The notes: generated by a model from the letters alone, not told the origin. Positions 22,591 to 33,796 are shown, numbered from the stretch's first letter. The stretch: 64,000 nt of DNA from Ypsolopha sequella (GCA_934047225.1 OW203992.1:14869501-14933500); one strand, 5' to 3'. Translations and numbers: made by a program.

Positions 22591-22740
22591 GCGTGCTCTA
22601 CACGCCGCCCCGCGCCGCGCGCCGCGCAGTGATTTGTAAGGAGACTCCCCGAACTTCGCTTCGGCTTACGGCGTGTGTGTACGCAGAGCTCGCATCTGTG
22701 TGCGTAAGTTTGAAACAGGCCCCCGGCTCCAACTCTTGAA
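22591..22740. other. GC-rich patch
   Basis: CCGCCCCGCGCCGCGCGCCG and following sequence is markedly GC-rich and open on both strands. Coding bias is not convincing in either frame. It may be part of the adjoining SINE-like repeat. Confidence 0.3.
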
Positions 22741-22775
22741 GCTATCAACAAGTATCAGTTCTCGATTAGTGTCGT

Positions 22776-22850
22776 AATAAAAGCTGAAAGAAACTTTACC
22801 TGACACGAGTATAGAAAAATAAAGGTAAAGTTACATTCAGCTTTCATAAG
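22776..22850. repeat. short inverted repeat (hairpin)
   Basis: AAAGCTGAAAGAAACTTTACC and GGTAAAGTTACATTCAGCTTT form ~20-bp arms around a 30-bp loop. Confidence 0.7.
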
Positions 22851-22985
22851 ACGGACGCTAACCATCCATACATTAAGATCACCTAAAAACCAAATAACTC
22901 GCAAATGACTCAAAATGACTCGCGCATGTAGCGCCTGGAAAACAGTTCGCGGCTCCCGCTGAGGACGGAATCCTAATATCTCAAC

Positions 22986-23853
22986 TAGAGATGAAACGGA
23001 TATCCGGTTACTATCCGGTATCCGGCCTATCCGGCCATATTTTTGGTATCCGGTATCCGGCCGGATAGTAGTCAGTATCCGGCCGGATACCGGATACTTA
23101 ACTCAACATACAAAAAGTCGTTTAAATCACAAAATAGTTGTATGAATGATTGAATAATCTAAATTCTAATACATAAAGTGAATAAGAATTGAGCTATGGT
23201 AGATAAAGACAAGCTTTAAATCAATTGTTGGGAATAAACGTTTATGCTTTTCTTCATACATTACACCAGCTTCTTTTGCTCTCACAATATGCCGAATGTA
23301 ACTCAACATGTATCTTTTAATTAAAACACATGGTCATACTGAAATCATCCAAAGAAAAAAATACTCATTATGAAAACCTACTTTAAATTTTGAAAGGGCA
23401 CTGGGCGGGCAGGTTCAATTTTGTTTTTTCAATATGTTACTTTGGAAAATTTGTTCAGTATGAACAGTATATTACGCGGTTTCATTTAAAGATACCTGTC
23501 CATTTATATACAGTATACAATACACCACTCCAAGGAGACAAAAGATACATATTTACAAATTTCGTTAGGATCGGAAATTGTTTCGCGTTTGCAAACCAGC
23601 ATTTGTATGATTGTGATACGATCATTTAGAAATGATCATTTAGAAATGATCTTCATTTAAAAAATGCACGAATAATCTCGCCCACTTGCACCCGCACGCA
23701 CCTTGGTGCGTAATATTTAGACTTGCTCAATAAGTGCGAAACGCATATCTTGAGCCGGATATCCGGCCGCCGGATATCCGGCTATCCGGCCTAGTGCCTC
23801 GCCGGATATCCGGTATCCGGTATCCGGCCAAATCACTATCCGTTTCATCTCTA
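22986..23853. mobile_element. hAT-like element with TATCCGG subterminal repeats
   Basis: The termini TAGAGATGAAACGGATA and CTATCCGTTTCATCTCTA are inverted. Perfect 8-bp target duplications ATCTCAAC lie at 22978-22985 and 23854-23861. Both subterminal regions are arrays of TATCCGG/CCGGATA, the kind of motif hAT transposases bind. An 8-bp TSD with this end fits the hAT superfamily. The interior (about 23130-23700) is AT-rich. The minus strand shows a short coding-like run YIRHIVRAKEAGVMYEEKHK near 23300, possibly a transposase remnant, but no full ORF remains. Confidence 0.8.
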
Positions 23854-23979
23854 ATCTCAACTCCTACATTTTTCCTGTAATCTTTACGTAATCACCTATA
23901 TTGCTTTTTAACTACAAAAAAAATACGAAAAAAAAATCTCATTACTTTTTTTTGTTTGGTACTGTTCACAGCTACTACT

Positions 23980-24440
23980 ATTAGCGTTTCTAAAACTCGG
24001 TGTAAAGGTAAAAATTTGCTGTAACCGGAACGCAACCCTCAAAGTGAAAACTAAGAGCTCCGAAAAATTTTCGAAGTCTTCATAAACCTTGTAATGTAAA
24101 ATGATACGTAAGAAGTGTAAAATTCACTTTTGACACTTAAAGTTTACACCCCGTAAATTCAGGGGTAAATTTTCATTTTGACATATTTTGTCATCACATT
24201 GCGCGCCATTTTTTGGTTTCTGGTTTATAGAATTTTTTGGAATGGCTCGTAAAGCCATTTTATTTCGGTAATAATGATACATTCAATGAAAAAATATCCG
24301 TTGCCACGTAAATAAACTGCCTTTACAAAGTAGCCGTTCCAAATAGATTAGTAAATAGATTCCGTCTCAGTCTTGTCTGAACTCTTTCACATTTACGAAG
24401 TAAACTTTGCATTTACCCAGGCGTATTGAACGCTACCTTA
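23980..24440 (+). mobile_element. MITE with TAGCGTTC/GAACGCTA ends, copy 1
   Basis: Shares in order, and in reverse orientation, AATTCAGGGGTAAATTTTCA, TTGCCACGTAAAT, CCGTCTCAGTCTTGTCTGA-like and CATTTACCCAGGCGTATTGA with 48273-48669. The termini are inverted, TAGCGTTTC against GAACGCTACC. Non-coding. Confidence 0.65.
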
Positions 24441-24585
24441 GTCTGTAGTATTGTTCAACGGCATGATATTATCAAAGGCGTATAATTAGGTTAGGGCCAG
24501 GGGGATACCGTCTGATTCCCAAAAATTCGGGTTTCATGATTAATTGTAGACGATACAATTAATCCATTGATGAATAAAACACTTC

Positions 24586-24957
24586 TTCAATGCAAGTGCT
24601 CGTAAAGGCCCACTTTTTATGTATCAAAACTGAACAGAAAGTCGATTATTTTGCCTTAGGGCTTTATTATTATTATTATTTTTTTTTTTCGAGATGTTGG
24701 CTAACCTGCAACCTTTCCTGTGTACCATAAATGTTATACTTTTTTTTCCATTGTTTAACGGCTCTGGTTACAATCTTTTTGAGCCAATCATAATTTAAAG
24801 TTCACAAGATTATATTTGTTTTATTTCCTCACACTATGCATTGAAAAACGTAGTATGATACACGGGCGTAAGAGCAATAAATTAACACTCGCTACGCTCA
24901 TGTTTGAAATCGTCCTCGTAATTTATTCCTTTTCGCCCTTGTAGCATAAACTACTAT
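24586..24957 (+). repeat. TTCAATGCATGTGCTCG repeat, copy 2
   Basis: Diverged copy of the 8387-8776 family, with start TTCAATGCAAGTGCTCG and end GCATAAACTACTA. The central hairpin is partly deleted (AACACTCGCTACGCTCATGTT). Confidence 0.75.
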
Positions 24958-24969
24958 TACTGTTTCACA

Positions 24970-25620
24970 AATTCCACTATTATTTATATATTTTATTTTA
25001 TTAAGAAACAAACAGTCGCTTACAGAAATAATTACAAAATTCAAGAAAATGAACTAAAAAATAACATATTAATAGACCTATAGTAAAAAATGCTTACAGT
25101 CCAATTGAGCTGAAAACACCTATCTGGTATTAAACACTTATAAAGACATTTTAATTATATATAACAAGTTTAGATTTATGTTGAAATTTCTTTTCGAACA
25201 TTATTTCTATAAGAAGTTAAGGATAAACTAAAAATATCAATATCATTAAGCCTATCATTGTAAAGTCTACACGCACGTCTTATAAAGGTATTATTTGCAT
25301 AACAAGAATATACAACAAATCTTTTTTCTAGCATTACGTTCACGTCTTCGAGGAACACGGAATATAATATTTTGCAATAATGCGGGGGCATCGATGATAG
25401 AGTTTAATATGTTATACAAAACAACGGCGTCGATGAAATCACGCCGATGCTGAAATAATTCAATGTTGCACAACCTTGAATTTTTGCTGATAACATATAA
25501 TTAGAGTAATTATGACCAGTCCTATAATCGAGGGCTTTAACAACATTTTTTTAAGCTTTTCTACTCTGTCTGTATGATTATTACTACTATTGCTATATTT
25601 CTACTATTGCCTAACTACTC
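24970..25620 (-). pseudogene. decayed jockey/CR1-like LINE 3' end
   Basis: On the minus strand the frames together spell an RT C-terminal domain: KALDYRTGHNYSNYMLSAKI, then QHRRDFIDAVVLYNILNSII and DAPALLQNIIFRVPR. After a frameshift near 25345 they continue EKRFVVYSCYANNTFIRRAC, RLYNDRLNDIDIF, with a stop near 25176. The HRR--D---LY-IL---ID-P pattern is typical of this LINE group. At least two frameshifts make it dead. The rest to 24970 is its 3' UTR. Confidence 0.7.
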
Positions 25621-26549
25621 GTATAGTTTCGCCCACGGGGAAGGCGTGACACAAATTTTATTCGAGAACCTCTGTCGCCACTTTTTGGAATAACGTAGTA
25701 TTACCTAGTTAGTAAACATACGCGGCGCACACATATATTCACGCGTCTTCATACAGCCAAAATAGCACCGTATTTTTATGATGCTTAGATGTAAAAAACC
25801 AAACACGTCATGACACTGTGCCAATGTGTGTAAAGAGCCATGACCAGCGGCCGCACTGTGACACAATTAGGTCCATGTTGATAATGTTTGAAAAAATATA
25901 CATTGCGGCGTTAATATTCTAACTCAATGTGTGACACTCTTTATAACCTGCAATGGACAAAATATTGTCTAATTTCAACGCTACTCGCTACAATGCTAAA
26001 TATTTCATGGTAAGGTTGAAATTTTATTTACCGCGAGTTTTATTCTGTAAATATCACAGTACTTACATTTTTAAATTACTTACGAGTGAAATGAAATTCC
26101 TTTGGATGTCTTTGCGTTATTTGAAGAGTTGGAACAATTTGCCACGCTGCAATACACAATTTTTACAATACATATGTTTGTTCTAACGCGTTCGGTTGAG
26201 AAATGAGAAGCCAGTGGGTTATGTCTTGACGTATTGGTCATATCGGTGCGTCGCAGTCACGGCTTTCATGTGGTTTCGCCCTATCGGCATTATCGTGGGA
26301 GTAGATGGTTTATTTACATCATAGAGGAAAACAATCTCTATGATTTACATATATCGCACAATGAACGATTCGTACAGCGATGTCGCAGAAACATGTTGGC
26401 AAAAATTTCGAACAAACCAAGTGTCATTTCGCCTCTTTAGGGTAAGTTCCTCTGTGCCTAAATCAAACGAAGGTTTCATTTAAAAATACTACGTTCATAG
26501 GTGATTTTTTTTTGCGTTTTCAGTAGTAGCTACAAATACACTAAAGAAA
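25621..26549. other. unassigned DNA
   Basis: ORFs of 60-77 codons here show no motif and ordinary AT-rich codon use. No gene is called. Confidence 0.35.
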
Positions 26550-26606
26550 ACCGGTCAAGTGCGAGTAGGACTCGCGCCCTGAGGGTCCTGTACTATTTAA
26601 ATAAGT
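26550..26606 (-). repeat. short ACGGAACCCT-family end
   Basis: AACCGGTCAAGTGCGAGTAG, GACTCGCGCCCTGAGGGTCC is the reverse end of the interspersed family and directly precedes the LINE remnant. Confidence 0.5.
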
Positions 26607-27180
26607 TTATTAAACAGCGTATCGACAAAATACAGGAGATTTTTAAGACATGTAAATTTTAAAGCCAGATTACTAAAAATGAAATACGAAGATTCTTGTC
26701 TACACCATCGCATTCCTTCGTTCGAGGATCGCCGGCTTGACATGTCTTTATTAGATGACATTGTTACTAGTCATATTAACAGCATGAGCATTAATATCTA
26801 ACTTTCCCCTTAGCCCTCATTTCGCACCCGGCATTCCGCTAGGCTCTTTTATTATGTACCCATTGTTCGCACAAACTATGCCCAATCATCTCCTCTCATT
26901 CGTCTAGCTAACGAATACAATAATAAATTCTTTAACATTAATCCATATGGAAACTCCAGGACTTCATTTCGATATAAAATAATGAATGAAATATGTAGCT
27001 CTAATTATGTTAACCTTAATTATAATGATAATTATGATTTTTCTAAACGCCCTCTCCCTTTTTACATTCCCCTCACTTACACAAACACATACTCTCTCAT
27101 ACATACTCATCTTACATTAACTTACATTAACTCCACACAAAACACCTTGTCGAACAAAGGAGCAAATTAAACTAAATAAG
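26607..27180 (+). pseudogene. decayed jockey/CR1-like LINE 3' end
   Basis: Plus-strand frames read RFLRHVNFKARLLKMKYEDS, HHRIPSFEDRRLDMSLLDDI and then, after a stop at about 26800 and a frameshift, YYVPIVRTNYAQSSPLIRLA, NEYNNKFFNIN and FRYKIMNEI. ED-RR-DM-LL and R-NYA-SSP--RL are recognisable landmarks of the RT C-terminal domain in these LINEs. Orientation is opposite to the neighbour at 24970-25620, so the two are separate insertions. Confidence 0.7.
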
Positions 27181-28422
27181 ATAATATTGGGCAGTTAAGT
27201 TGCTTTATTGTCTTTAAATATTTAAATATACGAGTATATAGTCTAAATTCGGAGTAAGTTGGGGAAATTTGTTATTGGCCTTAGTTTAAGTTTTGAAATA
27301 TCGTTTAGAGTAAATATATCGCTGTTAATTTTGAAATTACAAATTTTACAAAATTACACAATTTTCATCATTTCAAACTTATGAACCTACAAAATGTATG
27401 AAACTGCAAAATTAAGTTGGATGACTATATATTTGGGGGCGTAACCCTAAAATTACATTATAAATCATCGTTTTCAGTATTTAAAGATTAAAAACAGGAT
27501 ATGGTACACAATATACAGAAATAACAAATTCCTAACTACTTTGGTCTTTGAGATAGACCCCGTAACAAAAATGGTCTAAAAATAACAACTTTGACAGCCC
27601 CCCATTTCTTTATATTTGAAGATAAAATAAATAAAAATGTATATTTGTACTTAGCTCAATGAGTTCTAGGCAGTGACATACCACAAGCTAGGGTAAGAAA
27701 AAAAATATTTTCAGATCCATTTAATGGTCATTGGTTCTTCAAAGTAAATGACCGGGCTTGACCTATATACTGTAACATATAGCTAGGCAATATGTTAGGT
27801 TTAGGTAAGGCTAGGTTTTATAGGTAGGTTAAAGGACTATTTGTTCGTGTTTAGTTGGCAATCGATAACCTTTATGGATCGACATACGTCGTATTGACTG
27901 ATAAATACAGATCCAGTATAAAAGATCTTTCAGAAAAAACACGACCATGATTCCTTAGAGAGTCCCATCGTCCTGGCGACGAGAAGTTGATTCTCCATAA
28001 TATTCTTTCTAGAATCTTGATGAATTAAACGTGACTCCATAAGATTCCTCCTGGAGTCCTCGAGGAGTAAAATAACATAACATAAACATAAAAAGTATTT
28101 ATTTTCAAACACAAAGTCACAATTGTTTTAAAGCAACTGGCTCCCAAAAAGTTAATACTGAGATTCAGGAACCAGTTTCTCCTCTTATATTATATATTAT
28201 TGTATATTTATAATTTCATTAAAAATACCTCCAATCACGATAAGCGAGTGCCCTACGAGGTTCAGAGCTCCCCTCCCTTAATGTGTACGTGAAAACTAGG
28301 AAGAATATATAAAAAAAATATTAAAGCAAGAAGTCAAAGCGAAACAAAGTTGTATAATTCTCGAAGATCCCTGCTAGATCCCGAATAGACTGTATGTGCA
28401 TACCACAGTACTATCATTGAAA
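27181..28422. other. unassigned DNA
   Basis: No gene supported. A possible TATA-like GTATAATT is at 28353, upstream of the small ORF that follows. Confidence 0.35.
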
Positions 28423-28521
28423 ATGCAGCCCCTTTTCGTCCTAATTGCTATGGTTTTGATGGTTTCAATTATTAGAGCGAGGCCGAATCCAAGCCATCAA
28501 AACCATGTTAGATTATTCTAA
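28423..28521 (+). CDS. possible small secreted peptide or first exon (32 codons)
   Basis: The ORF starts MQPLFVLIAMVLMVSIIRA and continues RPNPSHQNH to a stop at 28519. The first 19 residues form a textbook secretory signal peptide, with a hydrophobic core and a small residue (A) before the likely cleavage site. Only ~13 residues remain after cleavage. Either it is a very small peptide, or the exon continues by splicing at an unrecognised donor before the stop. It does not match a peptide family I can name. The upstream GTATAATT at 28353 might act as a TATA box. Chance occurrence cannot be excluded. Confidence 0.3.
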   Translation: MQPLFVLIAMVLMVSIIRARPNPSHQNHVRLF

Positions 28522-29243
28522 CAAAATTTATCTCAAATTTAGGACTCTGCTTCACACAATAACCTACAGGTATCGGTGTTTGTTTAAGCCTCATCCTTCA
28601 TCCTTCAGTCTAACAAGTGATTAATATTTGTGTTTCAGAGGCTTAATCTTAAGTAAAACGAAATTGAAAGTTTTGAGTACTTAGAAGATATTGCCTGGAG
28701 AAGATTAGGCAATTTTTTAGGAGATAGTAATAAAAACTCGCACCGGGCGCAAAAAGACTATTTATTTATTTAATACAAACAACAATATAATACACAAAAC
28801 AGAGCAAAATATAAAAATAGTTTTTAACATTCATGAGGAAGAAAGTATATAATAATAAGACATTACAATGGCCCCCCCACTAAGCAAGCTTGTCCTGGGA
28901 GACCAGCAGTAGTTTGACAAAAACAAAACATTTCCTGGGCATAATTTACAGAAAAATATTATTATTTATACAAGTAACATACAAATTTACTTTATACAAA
29001 TTTTGATGTGAGTGTAACATTTCAATATTACATTTTTATTTTAAATTGTATATTTATAATTTCATTAAAAAAGAACATTCACATGAAAATTTAAAATAAG
29101 TTAAATTTACTATTTGGAAATGTTCAGCAAGTCCTCAGTTTCTTCATAATTTTGGGACATATAAGCTAATTTTTTAGGTAGGATTTGGCCGTGTCGATAC
29201 GTTCACATTTAAAATCACAAGCCTTAATAGATTTATTGTAGAC
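28522..29243. other. unassigned DNA; LINE-type 3' UTR likely on minus strand
   Basis: Minus-strand sequence from about 28990 to 28745 ends TATTAAATAAATAAATAG, with a C-run (GGGGGGGCC) in the middle. This looks like a 3' UTR of a retroelement or gene, but no coding part is attached. Confidence 0.3.
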
Positions 29244-30003
29244 CAGCTTTTGCCCGCGGCTTCGCCCGCGTTGATTTAGTTTTTGTGTAGTACTTTTTAT
29301 AGAACGTATTAAAATCTGATTTGGAGTGTTTTTGGTGCAATTATTTGATCTCCAGGCCTATTACCTATTAGTTTTTTTTTATTCATACTTAAAGTACCTC
29401 TTTATATACTACATTAGAAGTTCTGCCCTCAGCTGTTAACACGACCAGGCTGCTAGCTAGGTGAGCTCACTCTCGAGCAGGCTACGTAAAACTGGTCGTG
29501 CGAAAAGAAGTCCCCCCTAAGATCAATTCCTGCTGTTTTCAGTGACTGACCCTGAGACTTATAATCGTCATTGTCAACCCTAATAGGATCACTTGGTGTG
29601 GCTGTCTGTCTGTCCGTCTGTTACAGTCGATTTGCACTGGCACACATCTTTTCAATAATTTTCATGTCCATTATATTAAATGTCAAAATCGATGCCGTTT
29701 TCGTAATTAACGTCCAAAAAACCCATAAAAATGACACAAATATTGATATTTACACATTTCAACATTTCAACCCCATCGCACCCCAACAAGGGATGATGGT
29801 ATTTCACGTCCACTACGTTGGATTTAGAAATCGTTGTTGTTTTCGTAATCAGCGACCCGATAAACCATACAAACGATAGCCATGTTGATTTTCAGACTTT
29901 GTCACCCCATTTTCCCCTTTTAGGGATTGAATTCTGAAAAAACCTGAAACACATTTTACTCATTTATAAATAGGAGTGCTCCTGTCAAGTCTCGAATAAA
30001 ATA
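29244..30003 (-). mobile_element. Helitron, 3' end present, 5' truncated
   Basis: Read on the minus strand the 3' end is CGCGGGCGAAGCCGCGGGC, AAAAGCTGG, which fits the CTRR terminus with a hairpin. The body 29560-30003 is homologous to 12050-12450 in reverse. The ORF of about 100 codons on the plus strand here is the antisense of this repeat and is not a gene. The copy stops abruptly at about 30003, next to a fragment of the TTCAATGCATG family. Confidence 0.65.
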
Positions 30004-30019
30004 GTGAACTTCTCGTAAA

Positions 30020-30111
30020 TAAATTAAAAAAAATAATAATAAAGCCCTAGGGCAAAATAATCGACTTTTGATGCATAAAAAGTGGGCCTTTAAGAGCACT
30101 TGCATTAAAAA
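30020..30111 (-). repeat. TTCAATGCATGTGCTCG repeat, truncated copy
   Basis: Only the first ~90 bp of the family is present in reverse: AAAGCCCTAGGGCAAAATAA, GATGCATAAAAAGTGGGCCT, GAGCACTTGCATT. Confidence 0.75.
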
Positions 30112-30224
30112 CATATAATAATATTATTATTCATTCGTATTGTTGAACGTAATGATATAAAACACGGAGCAATTAAGAAGAGGAATTGGTGTATGAATGG
30201 AGCCATGTTACGATCAATGGTGTC

Positions 30225-30475
30225 ATAACGTCACAAAAGAGGGCGATTTCGATTGGTGGTATGTCCTCTGTGTGCTCAGATACTACCAGAAGGCCGACTC
30301 GACGACGGAGCGAAAACAGACGCACTCACGTCTATGCAAAACGCATACGTATGATGATCTCGACAAAATTTCGTATTGGCATTCGACCGACTTCATCCGA
30401 GATCGTCATACGTACGCGTCTATGTGTGCGTGCGCCTGTTTTCGCTAGTTATGCGGTGTAAACCTTCTGTAAGTG
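30225..30475. mobile_element. foldback with CGAAAACAGACGC arms
   Basis: CGAAAACAGACGCACTCACG and ACGTATGATGATCTCG are inverted as CGAGATCGTCATACGTACG and GTGCGCCTGTTTTCG. Two overlapping ORFs of 83 and 91 codons here are explained by the GC-rich hairpin. Confidence 0.55.
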
Positions 30476-30729
30476 GTTATTTTGTGTCCGTGGTGGGTAT
30501 AAAATATCGTCATAAATCTTCAAACAACAGCACTTTCACAGTGTAAGGTATATATAATATTAAGGAATTATACGAAAGAGTACAAAGACGACAACTCTGT
30601 TGCTTTGGCCGACGGAAACAATATTTAAAAAAAAAACAAGTTTTTCCCATCTTTTGTTTTCTCTGTGTCACCGTGTCTTGTGTTTGGAAACCGCTCGTTA
30701 CCTATGATTTTTAATGGTAAAAGCTTTTG

Positions 30730-31246
30730 TTATGCCGGCGCCAGATATGTGGACACTTATTTGCACACTTCTTCGACGACTTTGTACACACATTTGGCGT
30801 ACCTGCCACACATGCTTCGCAAACTCTTTTCTCCACAGTATGCTGGTAGACAACAAAGGAGATGGACGACGATTTCGTGGACGCAGTGTGCTTATATTAT
30901 TTATGTGCATGTAATTATTTTTTACATCTGCAACAAAATATATCGAAACGTCCGAGAAGAAGGCGTAAATGGATGTGTGTCCATTTTGAACGATCAAACA
31001 CGTAGTTTCTCACACAACCGTTCCGTACAACAGCGCTCGCGCAACTGGTCTTTGCAAATAGTGTGGCAGGCTACGCACTTATTTGAACACATTCCTTTGA
31101 TGTGCGCTAAAAAACCGATACCGCTCGGCAAAGTGCAAATCTGTGTACAAACTTTGGAACACATAGACAAAGTCTCGTGCCACACAGTGTGTCCACTCGA
31201 GTGTTCAAATAAGTGTACACATGTCTGGCGCCGGCTTTACGTCAAC
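30730..31246. mobile_element. foldback with GCCGGCGCCAGA ends
   Basis: The left end GCCGGCGCCAGATATGTGGA, CACTTATTTGCACACT is inverted at the right end as GAGTGTTCAAATAAGTGTAC, ACATGTCTGGCGCCGGC. A 200-codon plus-strand ORF spans both arms and a 99-codon minus ORF overlaps it. Because the ORF reads both arms of a palindrome and has no motif, it is not called as a gene. Confidence 0.6.
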
Positions 31247-31394
31247 AGTTTTTGTTCAGTCGGTTAATAAATAAATTTTTGCCGCCATTCCATACCTCAA
31301 TGCTTTTTTTTATTTATGCTCCTAGGGTTGGCTTTATCTACACGTTGAACGAATTCGTCCGTTTAAAAGGAAAATGTTTAATCAACAAAATCAT

Positions 31395-31490
31395 TTAATA
31401 TTACTCGCCTTGATAATACCAAAACTGTATAGGTAAAATAGTTGGAATGTAGTCAACAATAATCGTACGTCAGTGTTAAGGCTGCGTATA
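31395..31490 (+). repeat. Penelope-like tail motif, copy 1
   Basis: CCTTGATAATACCAAAACTG, GTAAAATAGTTGGAATGTAG and TCAACAATAATCGTACG parallel 49062-49155 (CTTGATAATGCCGAAATTAT, GTGAAACGGTTGGCATATAG). The GATAATGCCGAAA...GGTGAAACG arrangement resembles the tails of Penelope-like elements. Confidence 0.35.
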
Positions 31491-31499
31491 AACCTGGAC

Positions 31500-31620
31500 A
31501 AATTAGAGATTTTGCCCCCGCATCCCCGCACCTCAACTGTTTGCGCGACCGGCCGTCACCGGCCGCGAGCGCTATTTCTTAGCTCCCACGAGCGGTGTGG
31601 ATCCGCGGTCATTAACCCGT
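31500..31620. other. GC-rich patch
   Basis: GCGACCGGCCGTCACCGGCC contains a short hairpin. The patch has no ORF or promoter motif that can be defended. Confidence 0.3.
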
Positions 31621-31789
31621 CCACGTGCTAGTTTTCAATAATAAGTATAATGCATCTACGATGTATAAAATTCAACCCAGTTGACAAAACGGTTTGTTCG
31701 CATTTTTTTGCGTAATTGTGTTTGCATCTAATTTTTATATTTCAAAATTTTATTTTTCGATAGTCATACTTGCAAAGATAATGATGACA

Positions 31790-33136
31790 ATGATGATACA
31801 ACGATACGTCAATACGTCGATACGACGATACGTTGATACAACGATACGTCGATACGCCGATACGTCGATACGCCGATACGTCGATACGATGATACGTCGA
31901 TACGGGGATACGACGATACGACGATACGGCAATACGTCGATACGACGATACGTCGATACGAGGATACGTCGATACGTCGATACGTCGATACGACGATACG
32001 TCGATACGAGGAAACGATGATACGTCGATACGACGATACGTCGATACGAGGATACGACGATATGAGGATACGACGATACGTCGATACGACGATACGTCGA
32101 TACGAGGATACCTCAATACGCCGAAACGTCGATACGACGATACGTCGATACAAGGAAACGACGATACGACGTTACGACGATACGTCGATACGTCGATACG
32201 TTGATACGTCGATATGTCGATACGACAATACGTCGATACGCTGATACGTCAATACGTTGATACGTCGATATGTCGATACGACGATACGTCGATACGCCGA
32301 TACGTCGATACGACGATACGTTGATACGAGGATACGACGATACGGAAATACGTTGATACGACGAAACGTCGATACGAGGATACGTCGATACGAGGAAACG
32401 ACCATACGACGATACGTCGATACGAGGATACGACGATACGTCGATACGTAGAAACGAGGATACGACGATACGTCGATACGACGATACGACGATACATCGA
32501 TACGAGGATACGACGATACGTCGATACGAGGATACGACTATACGTCGATACGTTGATACGTCGATATGTCGATATGTCGATACGACAATACGTCGATACG
32601 CCGATACGTCGATACGTTGATACGTTGATATGTCGATACAACGATACGTCGATACGCCGATACGTCGATACGACGATACGTCGATACGAGGATACGACGA
32701 TACGGCAATACGTCGATACGACGAAACGTCGATACGAGGATACGTCGATACGAGGAAACGACCATACGTCGATACGAGGATACGACGATACGTCGATACG
32801 TAGAAACGAGGATACGACGATACGTCGATACGACGATACGTCGATACGACGATACGTCGATACGACGATACGTCGATACGTCGATACGACGATACGGCAA
32901 TACGTCGATACGACGATACATCGATACGAGGATACGACGATACGTCGATACGAGGATACGACGATACGTCGATACGACGATACGTCGATACGACGATACG
33001 TCGATACGTCGATACGACGATACGAAGATACGTCGATACGACGATAAGTCGATACGACTATACGGCAATACGTCGATACGACGATACGTCGATACGACGA
33101 TAAGTCGATACGACGATACGTCGATACGACGATACG
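31790..33136. repeat. 8-bp satellite array, GATACGTC/GATACGAC
   Basis: About 1.35 kb of tandem 8-mers of the form GATACGNN, with NN mostly TC, AC, AG, CC or TT, giving roughly 168 units. Eight is not a multiple of three and no unit creates a stop, so every frame on both strands is open and repeats every 8 codons. The plus frames give IRRYVDTS, the minus frames YRRIVVST. All ORFs here, including a 333-codon minus-strand one, are products of the repeat. Higher-order blocks recur (the run around 32257-32450 resembles 32640-32810). Confidence 0.95.
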
Positions 33137-33195
33137 ACCACGATCACGATCACGACCACGATCACGATCGCGATCGTGATCGCGATGCTGATGGT
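33137..33195. repeat. hexamer array CACGAT/CGATCA
   Basis: ACCACGATCACGATCACGAC and following sequence is a 6-bp repeat that forms the junction between the 8-bp satellite and the LINE tail on its right. Confidence 0.85.
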
Positions 33196-33300
33196 GAGAT
33201 AAAGTTTTGTTAGTCTCCCAGAGGGGTAGGCAGAGACTACAGATTTCCATCTGCTACGATCCAGACACAACTCTTTCGCCTCTTCCACATCCATCAACCA
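33196..33300 (-). pseudogene. RTE-like LINE ORF C-terminus
   Basis: The minus strand reads DVEEAKELCLDRSRWKSVVS, AYPSGR. The E-A--L--DR-RW--VV--- pattern is the usual C-terminal end of RTE/BovB-type and related LINE reverse transcriptases. It leads directly into the hexamer and 8-bp arrays, which therefore occupy the place of the LINE's 3' tail. Only ~35 codons remain. Confidence 0.55.
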
Positions 33301-33796
33301 TATTTATTGTGATATTAAATTGTAAGCTAAAAAAAATACCTCAGACGAAAAACATAGCGATATTCATTAGTCCATTGAGACAACCTTTAGTTCAACATCG
33401 TTAATAAAACATGACCTATCTACTTATTTTGTTAAGTAATGGCGTACCTTTGCATTACTTTCATCCACTGCTTTATTTTCACTCGTAAAACATTTTTTAC
33501 ATTGGTTGCATTTATTTCCCATGTTTCAAATTACGAGATTTATTTAAATTACGAAACCGGGACGTCGAGAGCGCAAAAACGTAGCCCTCCCGTCTCAACG
33601 GAGCCATCACAACTGACCGACGGGTGAGTGACGAAACAAAGCATGGAACAAAAAGCGCGTGCGACCGAGATATCTTGTCGCCGCCTTGTCTCAGAATAAA
33701 TCGACGTAAGCGCCAATTCTTAGATGTTAAATTAAATGAAAACGAAACAGAATTATTCAAAATCCCCGTGCAATTATACGGGGTCATTTGTTTTCT
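33301..33796. other. unassigned DNA
   Basis: A GC-richer stretch near 33560-33690 includes CCGACGGGTGAGTGACG, with a splice-donor-like GGTGAGT, but no ORF supports an exon. Confidence 0.3.

Noticed and set aside
22591..22740. CpG-rich promoter or exon
   Set aside because: Open on both strands without coding bias and adjoining a SINE-like repeat; no promoter motif could be defended.
29571..29879. 102-codon ORF, and a similar one at 12173-12397 (-)
   Set aside because: Both are the same Helitron-type repeat read in opposite orientations, without protein motifs.
30186..30461. Two overlapping ORFs of 83 and 91 codons as host exons
   Set aside because: The region is an inverted repeat (CGAAAACAGACGC arms); GC content, not coding, explains the open frames.
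30665..31267. 200-codon plus-strand ORF
   Set aside because: It spans both arms of a foldback (GCCGGCGCCAGA ends), shows no domain, and overlaps open frames on the other strand.
32249..33250. 333-codon minus-strand ORF and several overlapping ORFs of 60-176 codons
   Set aside because: All are produced by the stop-free 8-bp satellite, which is open in six frames and gives the same 8-residue peptide in each.
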